Positions 44,673 through 53,451 are shown, counted from the first letter of the stretch. The stretch: 55,467 nucleotides of DNA from Lachnospiraceae bacterium (GCA_014804265.1 JAAVAC010000011.1:1-55467); one strand, 5' to 3'. Program-made: numbers and translations. Notes: generated from the sequence alone by a model not told the origin.

Positions 44673-45851
44673 ATGAAAATATATGAGAAACAGGATGTAT
44701 GCCACTTTGTCCTGCCGGAATATGGGAAACGAAAGTTGCTATCCTATGCAGAATCCCTAGAGGATCTGGCAGCGAGCTATTCCCTCATTGGAAATGAGGA
44801 TTTGCAGGGCTCAAGACAGGAAGCCATCATGCACCAGAAGCTTACAGAAAATAAATCGGTGGTAGCAAAGCAGCTAAAAGAGATATCAAGGCTTTTGGGA
44901 GAACTGGCAGGAGAAGCTTATTTTACCACATATCATATGGAAAAACATAAGAAGCAGATTTATAAAATATTAGGAGAAAACGGTCTGGATGTACAGGATA
45001 TTTATGTGGTGGAAAATAAAAACGGCTATATGGAAATAGGCCTTACCTTAAGGGCCATGTATCATGATACTTATATGGCAGCCCAGATTGGGGAATTTTT
45101 ATCCAAACTCTGCCACAATAAAATGGAGCTGGAAAAAGACTGTGTGCTTTATGTAGGGGATGAGCCCGTCACGCTCGTATTTAAGGAGGAGGTTCGTTAT
45201 TCCGTACTGTCCGGAGTGGCCAAAGCAACCAAGGAAGGGGAAGCCTTTTCAGGAGATAACCATACGCTAAAAGAATATCACTATGGAAACTTTGTAGGAG
45301 CCATATCAGATGGTATGGGTTCAGGAGCAGATGCCTGCCGGGACAGCCAACAGTTGATCGAATTACTGGAAAAGCTGTTAGAAGCAGGCTTTTCCCTGGA
45401 ATCAACGGCAGAAATGCTCAATGACCTTCTTTTGATCCAGACAGAAGGCACCAGAACGGCAACTCTGGATGTGTGCGAAATCAACTTATATTCCGGGCAC
45501 AGCATCTTTATAAAGGCAGGAGCAGCCGCCTCCTATGTAAAACGGGGAAAATACGTAAAACGGATTCTGGAAAATACCCTCCCCCTGGGACTATTTTCCG
45601 ATGCCAGACAGTCCAGACAGACACTGGATTTAAAAGAAGGAGATTATATCATTTTACTCTCTGACGGAGTACAGGACTGCTTTCTGGATGAAGAAAACAA
45701 AGAATATTTAGAAGACCGGATTGGCATGATGCACTATGAAAACCCAAAAGAAATGGCAAACCGAATTCTAGGCCTTGCCATGAAAAAAAGCAAAGGAAGA
45801 ATTCTGGATGACATGACAGTGGTTGTGATGGGAGTTTTAGAAAAGCGGTAA
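44673..45851 (+). CDS. SpoIIE-family PP2C phosphatase lacking the membrane domain
   Basis: 392 residues from ATG 44673 (AAGGAGAGACCA upstream). The first ~190 residues are a helical region like SpoIIE region II (SRQEAIMHQKLTENKSVVAKQLKEI). The C-terminal PP2C domain has AISDGMGSGADA (~210), GTRTATLDVCEINL and YIILLSDGVQDCF (~328), with metal-binding aspartates intact. SpoIIE dephosphorylates SpoIIAA to activate sigma F. It occupies the spoIIE position before tilS but lacks the ten-helix N-terminus (Bacillus SpoIIE is ~827 residues), so it should be soluble. Confidence 0.88.
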   Translation: MKIYEKQDVCHFVLPEYGKRKLLSYAESLEDLAASYSLIGNEDLQGSRQEAIMHQKLTENKSVVAKQLKEISRLLGELAGEAYFTTYHMEKHKKQIYKILGENGLDVQDIYVVENKNGYMEIGLTLRAMYHDTYMAAQIGEFLSKLCHNKMELEKDCVLYVGDEPVTLVFKEEVRYSVLSGVAKATKEGEAFSGDNHTLKEYHYGNFVGAISDGMGSGADACRDSQQLIELLEKLLEAGFSLESTAEMLNDLLLIQTEGTRTATLDVCEINLYSGHSIFIKAGAAASYVKRGKYVKRILENTLPLGLFSDARQSRQTLDLKEGDYIILLSDGVQDCFLDEENKEYLEDRIGMMHYENPKEMANRILGLAMKKSKGRILDDMTVVVMGVLEKR

Positions 45852-45872
45852 AAAAGGACATTTCGATGCACA

Positions 45873-46098
45873 GTAGGAGGTGGTCCGGCATATGGGATTT
45901 GGCAGGGGGACGTAGGAGGTGGTCCGGCATATGGCAGCCTTCCAGGCCTTGGCAAGGTCGCCGGCACTTACGCACCGTATTTTGGTGCGTTAGTACCGCT
46001 GCGTCTTTGCAGAGCGAGAGCGTGCCCGGAAGGCTGCCATATGCCGGACCACCTCCTACGTCCCCCTGCCAAATCCCATATGCCGGACCACCTCCTAC
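45873..46098 (+). repeat. Long palindromic element A (71-bp perfect arms, conserved core)
   Basis: Arms 45873-45943 and 46028-46098 are perfect complements over 71 bases. Each arm contains a 39-base direct repeat (GTAGGAGGTGGTCCGGCATATGG at 45873 and again at 45912), and a third partial copy trails to ~46118. The 84-base centre has a CGCACC-GGTGCG hairpin (45971-45989) and the 35-base core 45990-46024, shared with element B. No credible ORF. It fills the spoIIE-tilS gap. Confidence 0.9.
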
Positions 46099-46161
46099 GT
46101 CCCCCCACCAAATCCCCTATGCCCCCTTGCAATTTTATCCAAAACAGTCTATATTCATATC

Positions 46162-47652
46162 ATGATTACGAAAGTGAAGGCATTCATCCAAAAATATCAT
46201 ATGGTGAAACCAGGCTCTCACATCCTGGTAGGCTTATCCGGAGGGGCAGACTCGGTTTGTCTTTTCTTTTTGCTGTACAGGCTTTCAAAGGAAATGGATT
46301 TCAAACTTTCCGCAGTCCATGTAAACCATATGCTGCGTGGAGAAAGCGCAGATTCAGACAGCAGGTTCGTGGCAGAGCTTTGTGAAAGGCTGGACATCCC
46401 CTGTCATTCTATAGGGGTGCCGGTGGGAGAAATTGCCAAAAGAGAAAAAATTTCCCTGGAGGAAGCCGGCCGGAAAGCGCGTTATGAAGTTTTTTTCAAG
46501 ACCGGGGAGAAAATAGGGGCAGATGCCATTGCCCTGGCACATCATAAAAACGACCAGAGCGAGACCATGCTGTTTCATTTGGCAAGAGGCTGCGGAATCA
46601 GCGGATTAAGAGGAATCAGACCGGTCAGAAAGGGAAGGATTGGGGTTATCCGCCCTCTTTTATGTGTAAAGCGGACAGAGATTGAAGCCTATTTAAAGGA
46701 AAACCATATTGCTTATGTAAATGATGAAACCAATGAGGAGAATCTATTTTCCAGAAATAAAATCAGAAATCAGATTATCCCTCTTTTGGAACAAGAGCTT
46801 TGTAAGGGAGCGGTAGAGCATATGGCTCATACAGCAGAGCTTTTAGGTGAAGCAGAGGATTTTCTTTTAGAAATGACTGGACAGGTATTTGGCAGGGTGG
46901 TAGTGAAGGATGGGGAAAGGTTCATACTCTCCATGGAGGGACTTCAAAAAGAACACCCATATTTAAGGAGCAGTGTGGTCAAAAAGGCTTTGGAAGAGTT
47001 AGCACAAGCGAATAAAGATCTGGAAAAGGTTCATGTGGACAAGATTCTAAAGCTATGTCAGATGCCTGTGGGGAAAAGAATTTCCCTGCCTTATGGGATA
47101 ACGGCCATACGGGGTTATAAAGAAATATTTTTGGAAAAGAATGGACAGAAAAAGGAAAAAAAGGATGAAATAGAAGCAGTGCCTGTCTGCTTTTTACCTC
47201 CAAAGGAGGGGGAAATACTGGAGATTCATTTAGGGAATGGGGCGGTTTTGACAGCAAAGGTCATATCCTGTGAGAACTTTATGGCGGCCTACTGTGAAGG
47301 GAAAAAGGGAGAAGTTCCCAAGAAAGCATATACGAAATGGTTTGATTGTGATAAAATAAAGGGATGTTTAACCATTCGTTTTCGGAAAACAGGGGATTAC
47401 TTTTATTTAAATGGGACGGATAAAAAGAAACTGAAGTCTTTCTTTATTGATGAAAAGGTGCCTCAGGAAAACAGGGATTCTATTTATCTGCTCAGTGAGA
47501 ATAGCCATGTTCTCTGGATAATGGGTTATCGTATCAGTCATTATTACAAGATAGAGGAAAACACAAGCCATATTTTAGAAATTACTATAAGAGGAGGGTT
47601 TACCAATGGCGGAGAAAGTCAAGGTATTGATTTCAGAGGAAGAATTAGATAA
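46162..47652 (+). CDS. tilS: tRNA(Ile)-lysidine synthetase
   Basis: 496 residues. Converts C34 of the CAU-anticodon isoleucine tRNA to lysidine. PP-loop LVGLSGGADSVCLFFLL (~23-33), VNHMLRGESADSD, and LAHHKNDQSETMLFHLARGCG belong to the N-ATPase domain. The C-terminal domain ends with LKSFFIDEKVPQENRD and LWIMGYRIS. The ribosome site is poor, lying next to palindrome A. It overlaps hpt by 47 bases. Confidence 0.95.
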   Translation: MITKVKAFIQKYHMVKPGSHILVGLSGGADSVCLFFLLYRLSKEMDFKLSAVHVNHMLRGESADSDSRFVAELCERLDIPCHSIGVPVGEIAKREKISLEEAGRKARYEVFFKTGEKIGADAIALAHHKNDQSETMLFHLARGCGISGLRGIRPVRKGRIGVIRPLLCVKRTEIEAYLKENHIAYVNDETNEENLFSRNKIRNQIIPLLEQELCKGAVEHMAHTAELLGEAEDFLLEMTGQVFGRVVVKDGERFILSMEGLQKEHPYLRSSVVKKALEELAQANKDLEKVHVDKILKLCQMPVGKRISLPYGITAIRGYKEIFLEKNGQKKEKKDEIEAVPVCFLPPKEGEILEIHLGNGAVLTAKVISCENFMAAYCEGKKGEVPKKAYTKWFDCDKIKGCLTIRFRKTGDYFYLNGTDKKKLKSFFIDEKVPQENRDSIYLLSENSHVLWIMGYRISHYYKIEENTSHILEITIRGGFTNGGESQGIDFRGRIR

Positions 47653-48127
47653 GCGGATTCAGGAAATGGCAGATCAGATCAATGAGGATTATCAGGGAAA
47701 GGAAATCCACCTGATTGGAGTGCTTCGGGGCGCATGTTTTTTCCTGTGTGAACTGGCAAAGAGAATTACAGTGCCGGTTACCCTGGATTTTATGCTGGTG
47801 TCCAGCTATGGGTCGGGTACAGTGTCCAGTGGGAATATTAAGATAAAAAAGGATTTGGATGATTCCATAGAAGGAAAGCATGTCATCCTGATAGAAGACA
47901 TTATCGATTCCGGAAAGACCTTGAGCAGCTTAGGGCCTTTACTGAAGGAGAGAGGAGCAAAGACGCTTAAATTGTGTACTTTGCTGGATAAGCCGGAAAG
48001 GCGTGAGGTAGATGTTTTTGTGGATTATGTGGGATTTCAGGTTCCGGATAAGTTTGTAGTCGGATGCGGTCTTGATTATGCCCAGAAATATAGAAATCTT
48101 CCATATATCGGGGAAGTGGAATTGTAA
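47606..48127 (+). CDS. hpt: Hypoxanthine phosphoribosyltransferase
   Basis: 173 residues. Salvages hypoxanthine and guanine to nucleotides. LIGVLRGACFFLCEL, DFMLVSSYGSGT and the PRPP-binding loop VILIEDIIDSGKTL are intact, with KPERREVDVFVDYVGFQVPD and VVGCGLDYAQKYRNLPYIG near the end. AAGAGGAGGG inside tilS is its ribosome site. Standard tilS-hpt-ftsH order. Confidence 0.96.
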   Translation: MAEKVKVLISEEELDKRIQEMADQINEDYQGKEIHLIGVLRGACFFLCELAKRITVPVTLDFMLVSSYGSGTVSSGNIKIKKDLDDSIEGKHVILIEDIIDSGKTLSSLGPLLKERGAKTLKLCTLLDKPERREVDVFVDYVGFQVPDKFVVGCGLDYAQKYRNLPYIGEVEL

Positions 48128-48161
48128 TATTGACTGAATAATAAAACGGAGGAACAAGATT

Positions 48162-49991
48162 TTGAAGAAAACAGGAAAAGGTGTGGGATCCACACTCATT
48201 ATTATCGCACTGCTGCTTTTAGTGACCATATGGATTGCCAGCCTGAACAGCAATCAGGAGAGCAGCAGATGGGATGAGTTCATCGAGGAGTATGAGCAGG
48301 AAAATATCGTTGAGGTATTGATTCAGCCCAATAAGGAGACACCTACTGGTGTGGTAAAGTTTGCATTGAAGGATAATAGCACCCACACGATTTATGTATC
48401 CGATGTAACGGAAATTGAAGCCATGATGCGGGAAAAAAACATTCCCATTACTATGCAGGATGTACCAAAAGAAGGTTGGTTTTTGACCTATGTGCTTCCG
48501 GCGCTGATTATTTTAATCGTGTTCGTATTTTTCTTTGTGCTGATAAACAGCCAGCAGGGAGGAGGCGGATCCTCTTCCAAGATGATGAATTTCGGCAGGA
48601 GCCGGGCAAAAATGTCCATGGGTGACAGTCATGTGAAGCTGAAAGATGTGGCAGGCTTAAAGGAAGAGAAAGAAGACTTGGAGGAAATTGTAGAATTTTT
48701 GAAAAATCCGGGCAAGTTCGCAAAGGTGGGAGCAAGAATTCCGAAAGGCGTCTTGTTGGAGGGTGCCCCTGGTACTGGAAAGACCCTTCTTGCAAAGGCT
48801 ATTGCCGGTGAGGCCAATGTGCCCTTTTTCTCCATTTCCGGTTCTGATTTCGTGGAAATGTTCGTAGGTGTAGGTGCTTCCAGAGTAAGGGATTTGTTTG
48901 AAGAAGCAAAGCATAACCATCCATGTATTATTTTTATTGATGAAATCGATGCGGTAGCAAGACGCAGGGGAACCGGCATGGGCGGCGGTCATGATGAAAG
49001 AGAACAGACACTAAACCAGCTTCTGGTGGAAATGGACGGTTTTGCCGAAAATGAAGGCATTATCGTGTTAGCTGCTACAAACCGCGTGGATATTTTAGAT
49101 CCCGCAATCCTTCGCCCGGGACGGTTTGACAGAAAGATTACCGTAAGTCCTCCGGATGTAGGCGGCAGGGAAGATATTTTAAAGGTACACGCAAAGAATA
49201 AGCCTCTTTCTGAGGATGTGGATTTAAAACAGATTGCCCAGACTACGGCAGGATTTACCGGTGCGGATCTGGAAAATCTCTTAAATGAAGCAGCAATTCT
49301 GGCAGCTAAGGAAAATAAAGGATTTTTACAGCAGGAGGATATTAAGCAGGCATTTATTAAAATGGGCATCGGGACCGAGAAAAAGAGCAGGGTCATTTCC
49401 GATAAGGAAAAGAGAATCACTGCGTATCATGAGGCTGGTCATGCAATTTTATTCCATGTGCTTCCAGACGTAGGTCCAGTTTATACAGTGTCCATCATAC
49501 CTACTGGAGTGGGTGCGGCAGGTTATACCATGCCTCTTCCGGAAAAGGATGAGATGTTTCTGACAAAAGGACAGATGCTGCAGGATATTATGGTATCTTT
49601 AGGCGGCCGTATTGCGGAAGAGATTATCTTTGATGATATTACAACAGGTGCATCCAGTGATATCAAAAAGGCAACCGGCGTGGCAAGAAAAATGGTGACC
49701 CGGTTCGGCATGTCGGAAAATATCGGTGTCATCAATTATGATGAAGAAAGTGACGAGGTATTTATCGGCAGAGACCTTGCCCATACCAGGAACCACAGTG
49801 AAGCAGTTGCAGGTGAGATCGATAAAGAAGTAAAGAATATTATAGATGACTGCTATCAGAAAGCAAAGGACATTATTCTGGAACATGAAGCAATTCTCCA
49901 TTCCTGTGCAGAATTATTGCTGAAAAAAGAAAGAATCACCAGAGAGGAATTTGAAGGGCTTTTTGAGAAGAAAATGTTGGATCTGGATTGA
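48162..49991 (+). CDS. ftsH: ATP-dependent membrane zinc protease FtsH
   Basis: 609 residues from TTG 48162 (GGAGGAACAAGAT upstream). Two membrane helices (~9-27 and ~106-128) enclose an extracytoplasmic domain. The AAA domain has Walker A GAPGTGKT (~201), Walker [16 protein letters not shown] and [10 protein letters not shown] (second region of homology). The protease has HEAGH (~422) and the third zinc ligand region around [13 protein letters not shown]. It degrades misfolded membrane proteins and regulators such as Spo0A-pathway factors in Bacillus. Confidence 0.97.
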   Translation: MKKTGKGVGSTLIIIALLLLVTIWIASLNSNQESSRWDEFIEEYEQENIVEVLIQPNKETPTGVVKFALKDNSTHTIYVSDVTEIEAMMREKNIPITMQDVPKEGWFLTYVLPALIILIVFVFFFVLINSQQGGGGSSSKMMNFGRSRAKMSMGDSHVKLKDVAGLKEEKEDLEEIVEFLKNPGKFAKVGARIPKGVLLEGAPGTGKTLLAKAIAGEANVPFFSISGSDFVEMFVGVGASRVRDLFEEAKHNHPCIIFIDEIDAVARRRGTGMGGGHDEREQTLNQLLVEMDGFAENEGIIVLAATNRVDILDPAILRPGRFDRKITVSPPDVGGREDILKVHAKNKPLSEDVDLKQIAQTTAGFTGADLENLLNEAAILAAKENKGFLQQEDIKQAFIKMGIGTEKKSRVISDKEKRITAYHEAGHAILFHVLPDVGPVYTVSIIPTGVGAAGYTMPLPEKDEMFLTKGQMLQDIMVSLGGRIAEEIIFDDITTGASSDIKKATGVARKMVTRFGMSENIGVINYDEESDEVFIGRDLAHTRNHSEAVAGEIDKEVKNIIDDCYQKAKDIILEHEAILHSCAELLLKKERITREEFEGLFEKKMLDLD

Positions 49992-50051
49992 TTTTGTGCA
50001 ATATTACCAAAAAAAGAAAGAAGTTTTTGTTATATTTGTGCAGTGTAAGAC

Positions 50052-50080
50052 TAGACGGGTATATAGGGGTTTGCTATAAT
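50052..50080 (+). promoter_or_regulatory. Promoter of a candidate small RNA
   Basis: TAGACG (50052-50057), exactly 17 bases, and a perfect TATAAT (50075-50080), with no downstream ORF before a terminator. Confidence 0.6.
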
Positions 50081-50086
50081 ACACTT

Positions 50087-50184
50087 GTAACCCCCCAATA
50101 CATTATTATATAGTTTTTTGCTATACCCCATAAGAAAGAAATACCTTCTCAAAACAGACAGCCGACGAAAGCTGTCTGTTTTAC
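50087..50184 (+). ncRNA. Candidate ~100-nt small RNA
   Basis: Bounded by the promoter above and the hairpin AAAACAGACAGC (50151-50162) / GCTGTCTGTTTT (50171-50182), it has no ORF. It carries two C-rich stretches, AACCCCCC near 50090 and TATACCCC near 50123, which could pair with GGGG-type Shine-Dalgarno sites, as C-rich regulatory RNAs of Firmicutes do. Expression is not shown by sequence alone. Confidence 0.5.
50151..50182 (+). terminator. Intrinsic terminator after ftsH/candidate small RNA
   Basis: 12-base complementary arms (AAAACAGACAGC / GCTGTCTGTTTT) with an 8-base loop, the T tract being the last part of the stem. Confidence 0.8.
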
Positions 50185-50217
50185 TGTGCATTTATACTTT
50201 GCCGCTTATTTTGCTAA

Positions 50218-50464
50218 CACGGAAATTCATTTTCAGTCAGAGACTTTCGCCGCAGGCACCAGATACCGGACCGGCTTCCGACTGAGAATATTTTCTAATG
50301 GAGCCCTTATAAAAACGCCAGCGCTTAGCGAGGTGCTTTCGAGCTTAGCACTGTTGCGTTTTTATAGAGCGAAAGCGTGGCGACATAGAAATATTCTCAG
50401 TCGGAAGCCGTCCCGGTATCTGGTGCCTGCGGCGAGAGCCTTTGACTGAAAATGAATTTCCGTG
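50218..50464 (+). repeat. Long palindromic element B (75-bp arms, conserved core, flanking direct repeat)
   Basis: Arms 50218-50292 and 50390-50464 pair without gaps over 75 bases with five differences, two of them G-T wobbles. An inner stem (TATAAAAACG near 50309 with CGTTTTTATA near 50356) surrounds the core 50345-50379, which aligns with the element A core. TTTGCTAACA occurs at both ends (50210-50219 and 50466-50475), like a 10-bp target duplication. No ORF is credible. Confidence 0.88.
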
Positions 50465-50482
50465 ATTTGCTAACAAAAACTA

Positions 50483-50511
50483 TTGAATATAGTCTGCATA
50501 TATTATATTAT
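50483..50511 (+). promoter_or_regulatory. Promoter of the GH13 gene
   Basis: TTGAAT (50483-50488), 17 bases, TATTAT (50506-50511), 31 bases before the start codon and just outside palindrome B. Confidence 0.55.
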
Positions 50512-50541
50512 TAGAGTGTATGATTATCAGGAGGGAAATTA

Positions 50542-52689
50542 ATGGATTTTAGTCGTTTCTTAAAAGCAGAACAGAATCAACAGTATATTACGAATATGCG
50601 ACCTGTATTAAATAAAAAGGCGCTCTTTTCGGATATGACAGAAGAATATGTAAATCCCCCGGAACCTGTTGCCCATGGAACAGTAAAAATCCGTTTTCGT
50701 TCCGAAAAAAATAATGTAGACAGGGTATTTATTGTATTGAACAGGGAAAAGCACCTCATGATGAAGTGTGAGACGGATCAACAATTTGATTACTATGAAT
50801 ATGTGGTGCAGATGGAGGAAGAACGGGTAATCTACTATTTTGAGGTCCAGACCGGAAAGGTCACCTGCTTTTATGACTTAAGGGGAGTGGCCAGGGATAT
50901 TCATGATTATTATATGTTCACCCTGATACCGGGACTGAAGGTTCCAAAGTGGGCAAAGGGTGCGGTTATGTATCAAATATACGTAGACCGTTTCTGTAAC
51001 GGGGATAAATCCAATGATGTACTTACTGATGAATATAGTTATATAGGCGAACATGTGAACCGGGTAGAGGATTGGAATAAATATCCTGCCACTATGGGAG
51101 TCAGGGAATTCTATGGAGGAGATCTTCAGGGTGTTCTGGATAAAATGGATTATTTGCAGGATCTGGGCATTGATGTGATTTATTTTAACCCGCTTTTTGT
51201 TTCTCCTTCCAATCATAAATATGATATTCAGGACTATGACAATATAGACCCCCATATTGGCAGGATCGTGGATGATGGCGGAGAGCTGCTGAAACCGGAT
51301 CAGCATGAAAACCGGTTTGCCAGCAAATATATTAACCGGGTGGCAAACCAGAAAAATCTGGATGCCAGTAATGAACTTTTTAGAGAACTGGTAGAGGAAG
51401 CTCACAGACGGGGCATGAGGGTTATATTGGATGGTGTATTCAACCACTGTGGGTCCTTTAATAAATGGATGGATAAGGAACGGATTTATGAGAATTTCCA
51501 AGGCTATGAAAAAGGAGCCTATATCAGTGGAGACAGCCCCTACCGGAATTATTTTGATTTTCATGAAGATAGGTGGCCCTATAACAATGCCTATGATGGC
51601 TGGTGGGGACATGATACGTTGCCGAAATTAAATTATGAGGGTTCTGATGATTTATACCAATATATTTTGAAGATTGCAAAGAAATGGGTATCCCCGCCTT
51701 ATAATGCAGATGGTTGGCGTCTGGATGTGGCTGCTGACTTAGGACACAGTCCCGAGTTCAACCATAAGTTTTGGAAAGATTTCAGAGAGGCGGTACGGGA
51801 GGCGAATCCCGATGCCATCGTGCTGGCGGAGCACTATGGAAATCCAAAGGAATGGATTCAAAATGGCGAGTGGGATACGGTTATGAATTATGATGCCTTT
51901 ATGGAGCCTCTTACCTGGTTCTTAACCGGTATGCAAAAGCACAGTGATGACTACAGAGAGGATATGCTGGGCAATGCAGAAAGCTTTTGGGGAGCTATGC
52001 ACCATCATGGAGCTGCATTTACTACCTCATCCCTGCAGATAGCCATGAATGAGCTTTCCAACCATGATCACTCCAGATTTTTAACAAGAACTAACCGTAC
52101 GGTAGGCCGTGTCAATACAATGGGACCGGAGGCTGCCAATTGGAATGTCAATAAGGCGGTTTTAAGGGAAGCGGTAGTGGTACAGATGACCTGGCCCGGT
52201 GCGCCTACTATTTATTACGGGGATGAAGCAGGAGTATGTGGATTTACGGATCCGGACAACAGAAGGACCTACCCCTGGGGACATGAAGACATGGAGCTGA
52301 TTGATTTCCATAAAAAAATCATTCGGATTCATAAGGAAAATCAAGAACTTCTGACTGGTTCCCTGAAGTATATGCTGGCAGATTATAATATCATCGGTTT
52401 TGGGCGTTTCAACCGAGAGGAACAGACGTTAGTCGTTGTAAACAATAATGACTATGAGATTACAAAGGAAATGACGGTTTGGGATATGGGCGTTCCCAGA
52501 GAATGTGTCATGGAACGGTTGATGCTGACCACAGCAGAAGGATTTGAGACAAATATAGTGGAATATCCGGTTGTTTCCGGGAAGGTAAGGATTACGCTTT
52601 CCAAAACTTCAGCCATTATATTAAAGCATAGAAAGAAAAATGCGGATGAGGAATCGGAAAAGAAGAAAAATTTCTTGCATTTTATCTAA
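50542..52689 (+). CDS. GH13 alpha-glucan hydrolase (neopullulanase/cyclomaltodextrinase-like)
   Basis: 715 residues, no signal peptide, so cytoplasmic. An N-terminal beta domain (~1-125, CBM34-like; KIRFRSEKNNVDRVF) precedes the (beta/alpha)8 barrel beginning VMYQIYVDRFCNGD. GH13 regions: DGVFNH (~296), WRLDVA with the nucleophile Asp (~391), LAEHYG with the acid Glu (~427), and NHDHSRF with the third Asp (~506). It likely hydrolyses imported maltodextrins or cyclodextrins. CAGGAGGGAAATTA precedes ATG. Confidence 0.93.
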   Translation: MDFSRFLKAEQNQQYITNMRPVLNKKALFSDMTEEYVNPPEPVAHGTVKIRFRSEKNNVDRVFIVLNREKHLMMKCETDQQFDYYEYVVQMEEERVIYYFEVQTGKVTCFYDLRGVARDIHDYYMFTLIPGLKVPKWAKGAVMYQIYVDRFCNGDKSNDVLTDEYSYIGEHVNRVEDWNKYPATMGVREFYGGDLQGVLDKMDYLQDLGIDVIYFNPLFVSPSNHKYDIQDYDNIDPHIGRIVDDGGELLKPDQHENRFASKYINRVANQKNLDASNELFRELVEEAHRRGMRVILDGVFNHCGSFNKWMDKERIYENFQGYEKGAYISGDSPYRNYFDFHEDRWPYNNAYDGWWGHDTLPKLNYEGSDDLYQYILKIAKKWVSPPYNADGWRLDVAADLGHSPEFNHKFWKDFREAVREANPDAIVLAEHYGNPKEWIQNGEWDTVMNYDAFMEPLTWFLTGMQKHSDDYREDMLGNAESFWGAMHHHGAAFTTSSLQIAMNELSNHDHSRFLTRTNRTVGRVNTMGPEAANWNVNKAVLREAVVVQMTWPGAPTIYYGDEAGVCGFTDPDNRRTYPWGHEDMELIDFHKKIIRIHKENQELLTGSLKYMLADYNIIGFGRFNREEQTLVVVNNNDYEITKEMTVWDMGVPRECVMERLMLTTAEGFETNIVEYPVVSGKVRITLSKTSAIILKHRKKNADEESEKKKNFLHFI

Positions 52690-52721
52690 AGTTATGATAT
52701 ATTTCTATAAGGAAAGTCCCC

Positions 52722-52741
52722 GATACAAAATCGGGGAAAAG
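52722..52741 (+). terminator. Hairpin after the GH13 gene
   Basis: TCCCCGAT-ACAA-AATCGGGGA-type stem, with no T run after it. A second imperfect hairpin (GCTGATTGAAAA / TTTTTCATCAGC) follows at 52752-52779, directly before tRNA-Tyr. Confidence 0.5.
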
Positions 52742-52785
52742 TACTGTTAGGGCTGATTGAAAATTCCTTTTTCATCAGCTAAGAT

Positions 52786-52867
52786 GGATGGATTCCCGAG
52801 TGGCCAAAGGGGGCAGACTGTAAATCTGTTGGCAACGCCTTCGAAGGTTCGAATCCTTCTCCATCCA
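52786..52867 (+). tRNA. tRNA-Tyr (GTA)
   Basis: Acceptor GGATGGA (52786-52792) pairs with TCCATCC (52860-52866), discriminator A at 52867. The anticodon loop CTGTAAA shows GTA flanked by AGA/TCT stems. A long variable arm (class II) is as expected for bacterial tyrosine tRNA; T-loop GGTTCGAATCC is standard. CCA is not encoded. Confidence 0.95.
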
Positions 52868-52938
52868 CTTCATATGATAGTATCGATTATTCAGAAAGTC
52901 GGCAAAGTGCAGGCATGGATAAGGATACAATATGAAAT

Positions 52939-53022
52939 GCCGGCGTGGCGGAACTGGCAGACGCGCAGGACTTAAAATCCTGTGGTGGCAACATCGTACC
53001 GGTTCGATTCCGGTCGTCGGCA
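52939..53022 (+). tRNA. tRNA-Leu (TAA)
   Basis: Acceptor GCCGGCG (52939-52945) pairs with CGTCGGC (53015-53021), discriminator A at 53022. The anticodon loop CTTAAAA gives TAA, reading UUA/UUG. Long variable arm (GTGGCAACATCGT) and GGTTCGATTCC T-arm. CCA is not encoded. It lies 71 bases after tRNA-Tyr. Confidence 0.95.
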
Positions 53023-53038
53023 CTGCTTACACAGGAAG

Positions 53039-53074
53039 CTCAGCCCTTGTAAATTACAGGGCTGGGCTTTTTGC
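53039..53074 (+). terminator. Terminator of the tRNA pair
   Basis: CAGCCCTTGT and ACAGGGCTG flank AAATT, followed by GGCTTTTTG. Strong stem directly after tRNA-Leu. Confidence 0.85.
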
Positions 53075-53322
53075 GATTCATGGCATTGAAAGACTAACTG
53101 TTATTTGGAAAATCGACTTTGCAGGAATGATTTACAAGTATTTTGAAATGGTCGATATCTTATTAAAAAGTATATGCTGGATTATTATGTGGAAGGTAGT
53201 CGGCATGTATGATTGCGGGTTGAGAATTATAAAAGTATATGATAAAATAAGCATGAAAAATTGTTAAATCATATTTTATAAAATACAATCACTGAGAATT
53301 TTTAAGTTTTTTGTATCCCAAC

Positions 53323-53359
53323 TTATGACAAAGGTTACATACACTAGCCTTTGTCATAA
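53323..53359. repeat. 12-bp inverted repeat upstream of the AAA ATPase gene
   Basis: TTATGACAAAGG (53323-53334) and CCTTTGTCATAA (53348-53359) are perfect complements around 13 bases, with no T run. About 90 bases before the ATPase start, it could be an operator or a weak terminator. The rest of 53075-53448 is AT-rich without a supported gene. Confidence 0.65.
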
Positions 53360-53451
53360 TATAATTAGTAAAGTTTATTGATTAAATATACTGATTTTTT
53401 GGAAAAATATATATTATATGCAGGTTACTAAAAATAAAATGGGAGAAAATG

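Noticed and set aside
45866-46165. Plus-strand frames of 99 and 114 codons across palindrome A
   Set aside because: Their repetitive Pro/Gly/Arg sequence only reflects the inverted and tandem repeats, with no ribosome site.
50186-50449. 87-codon open frame in palindrome B
   Set aside because: It spans both arms of the hairpin; its start and end peptides are mirror products of the inverted repeat and there is no ribosome site.
52932-53267. 111-codon frame across tRNA-Leu
   Set aside because: It runs through the tRNA gene and its terminator.
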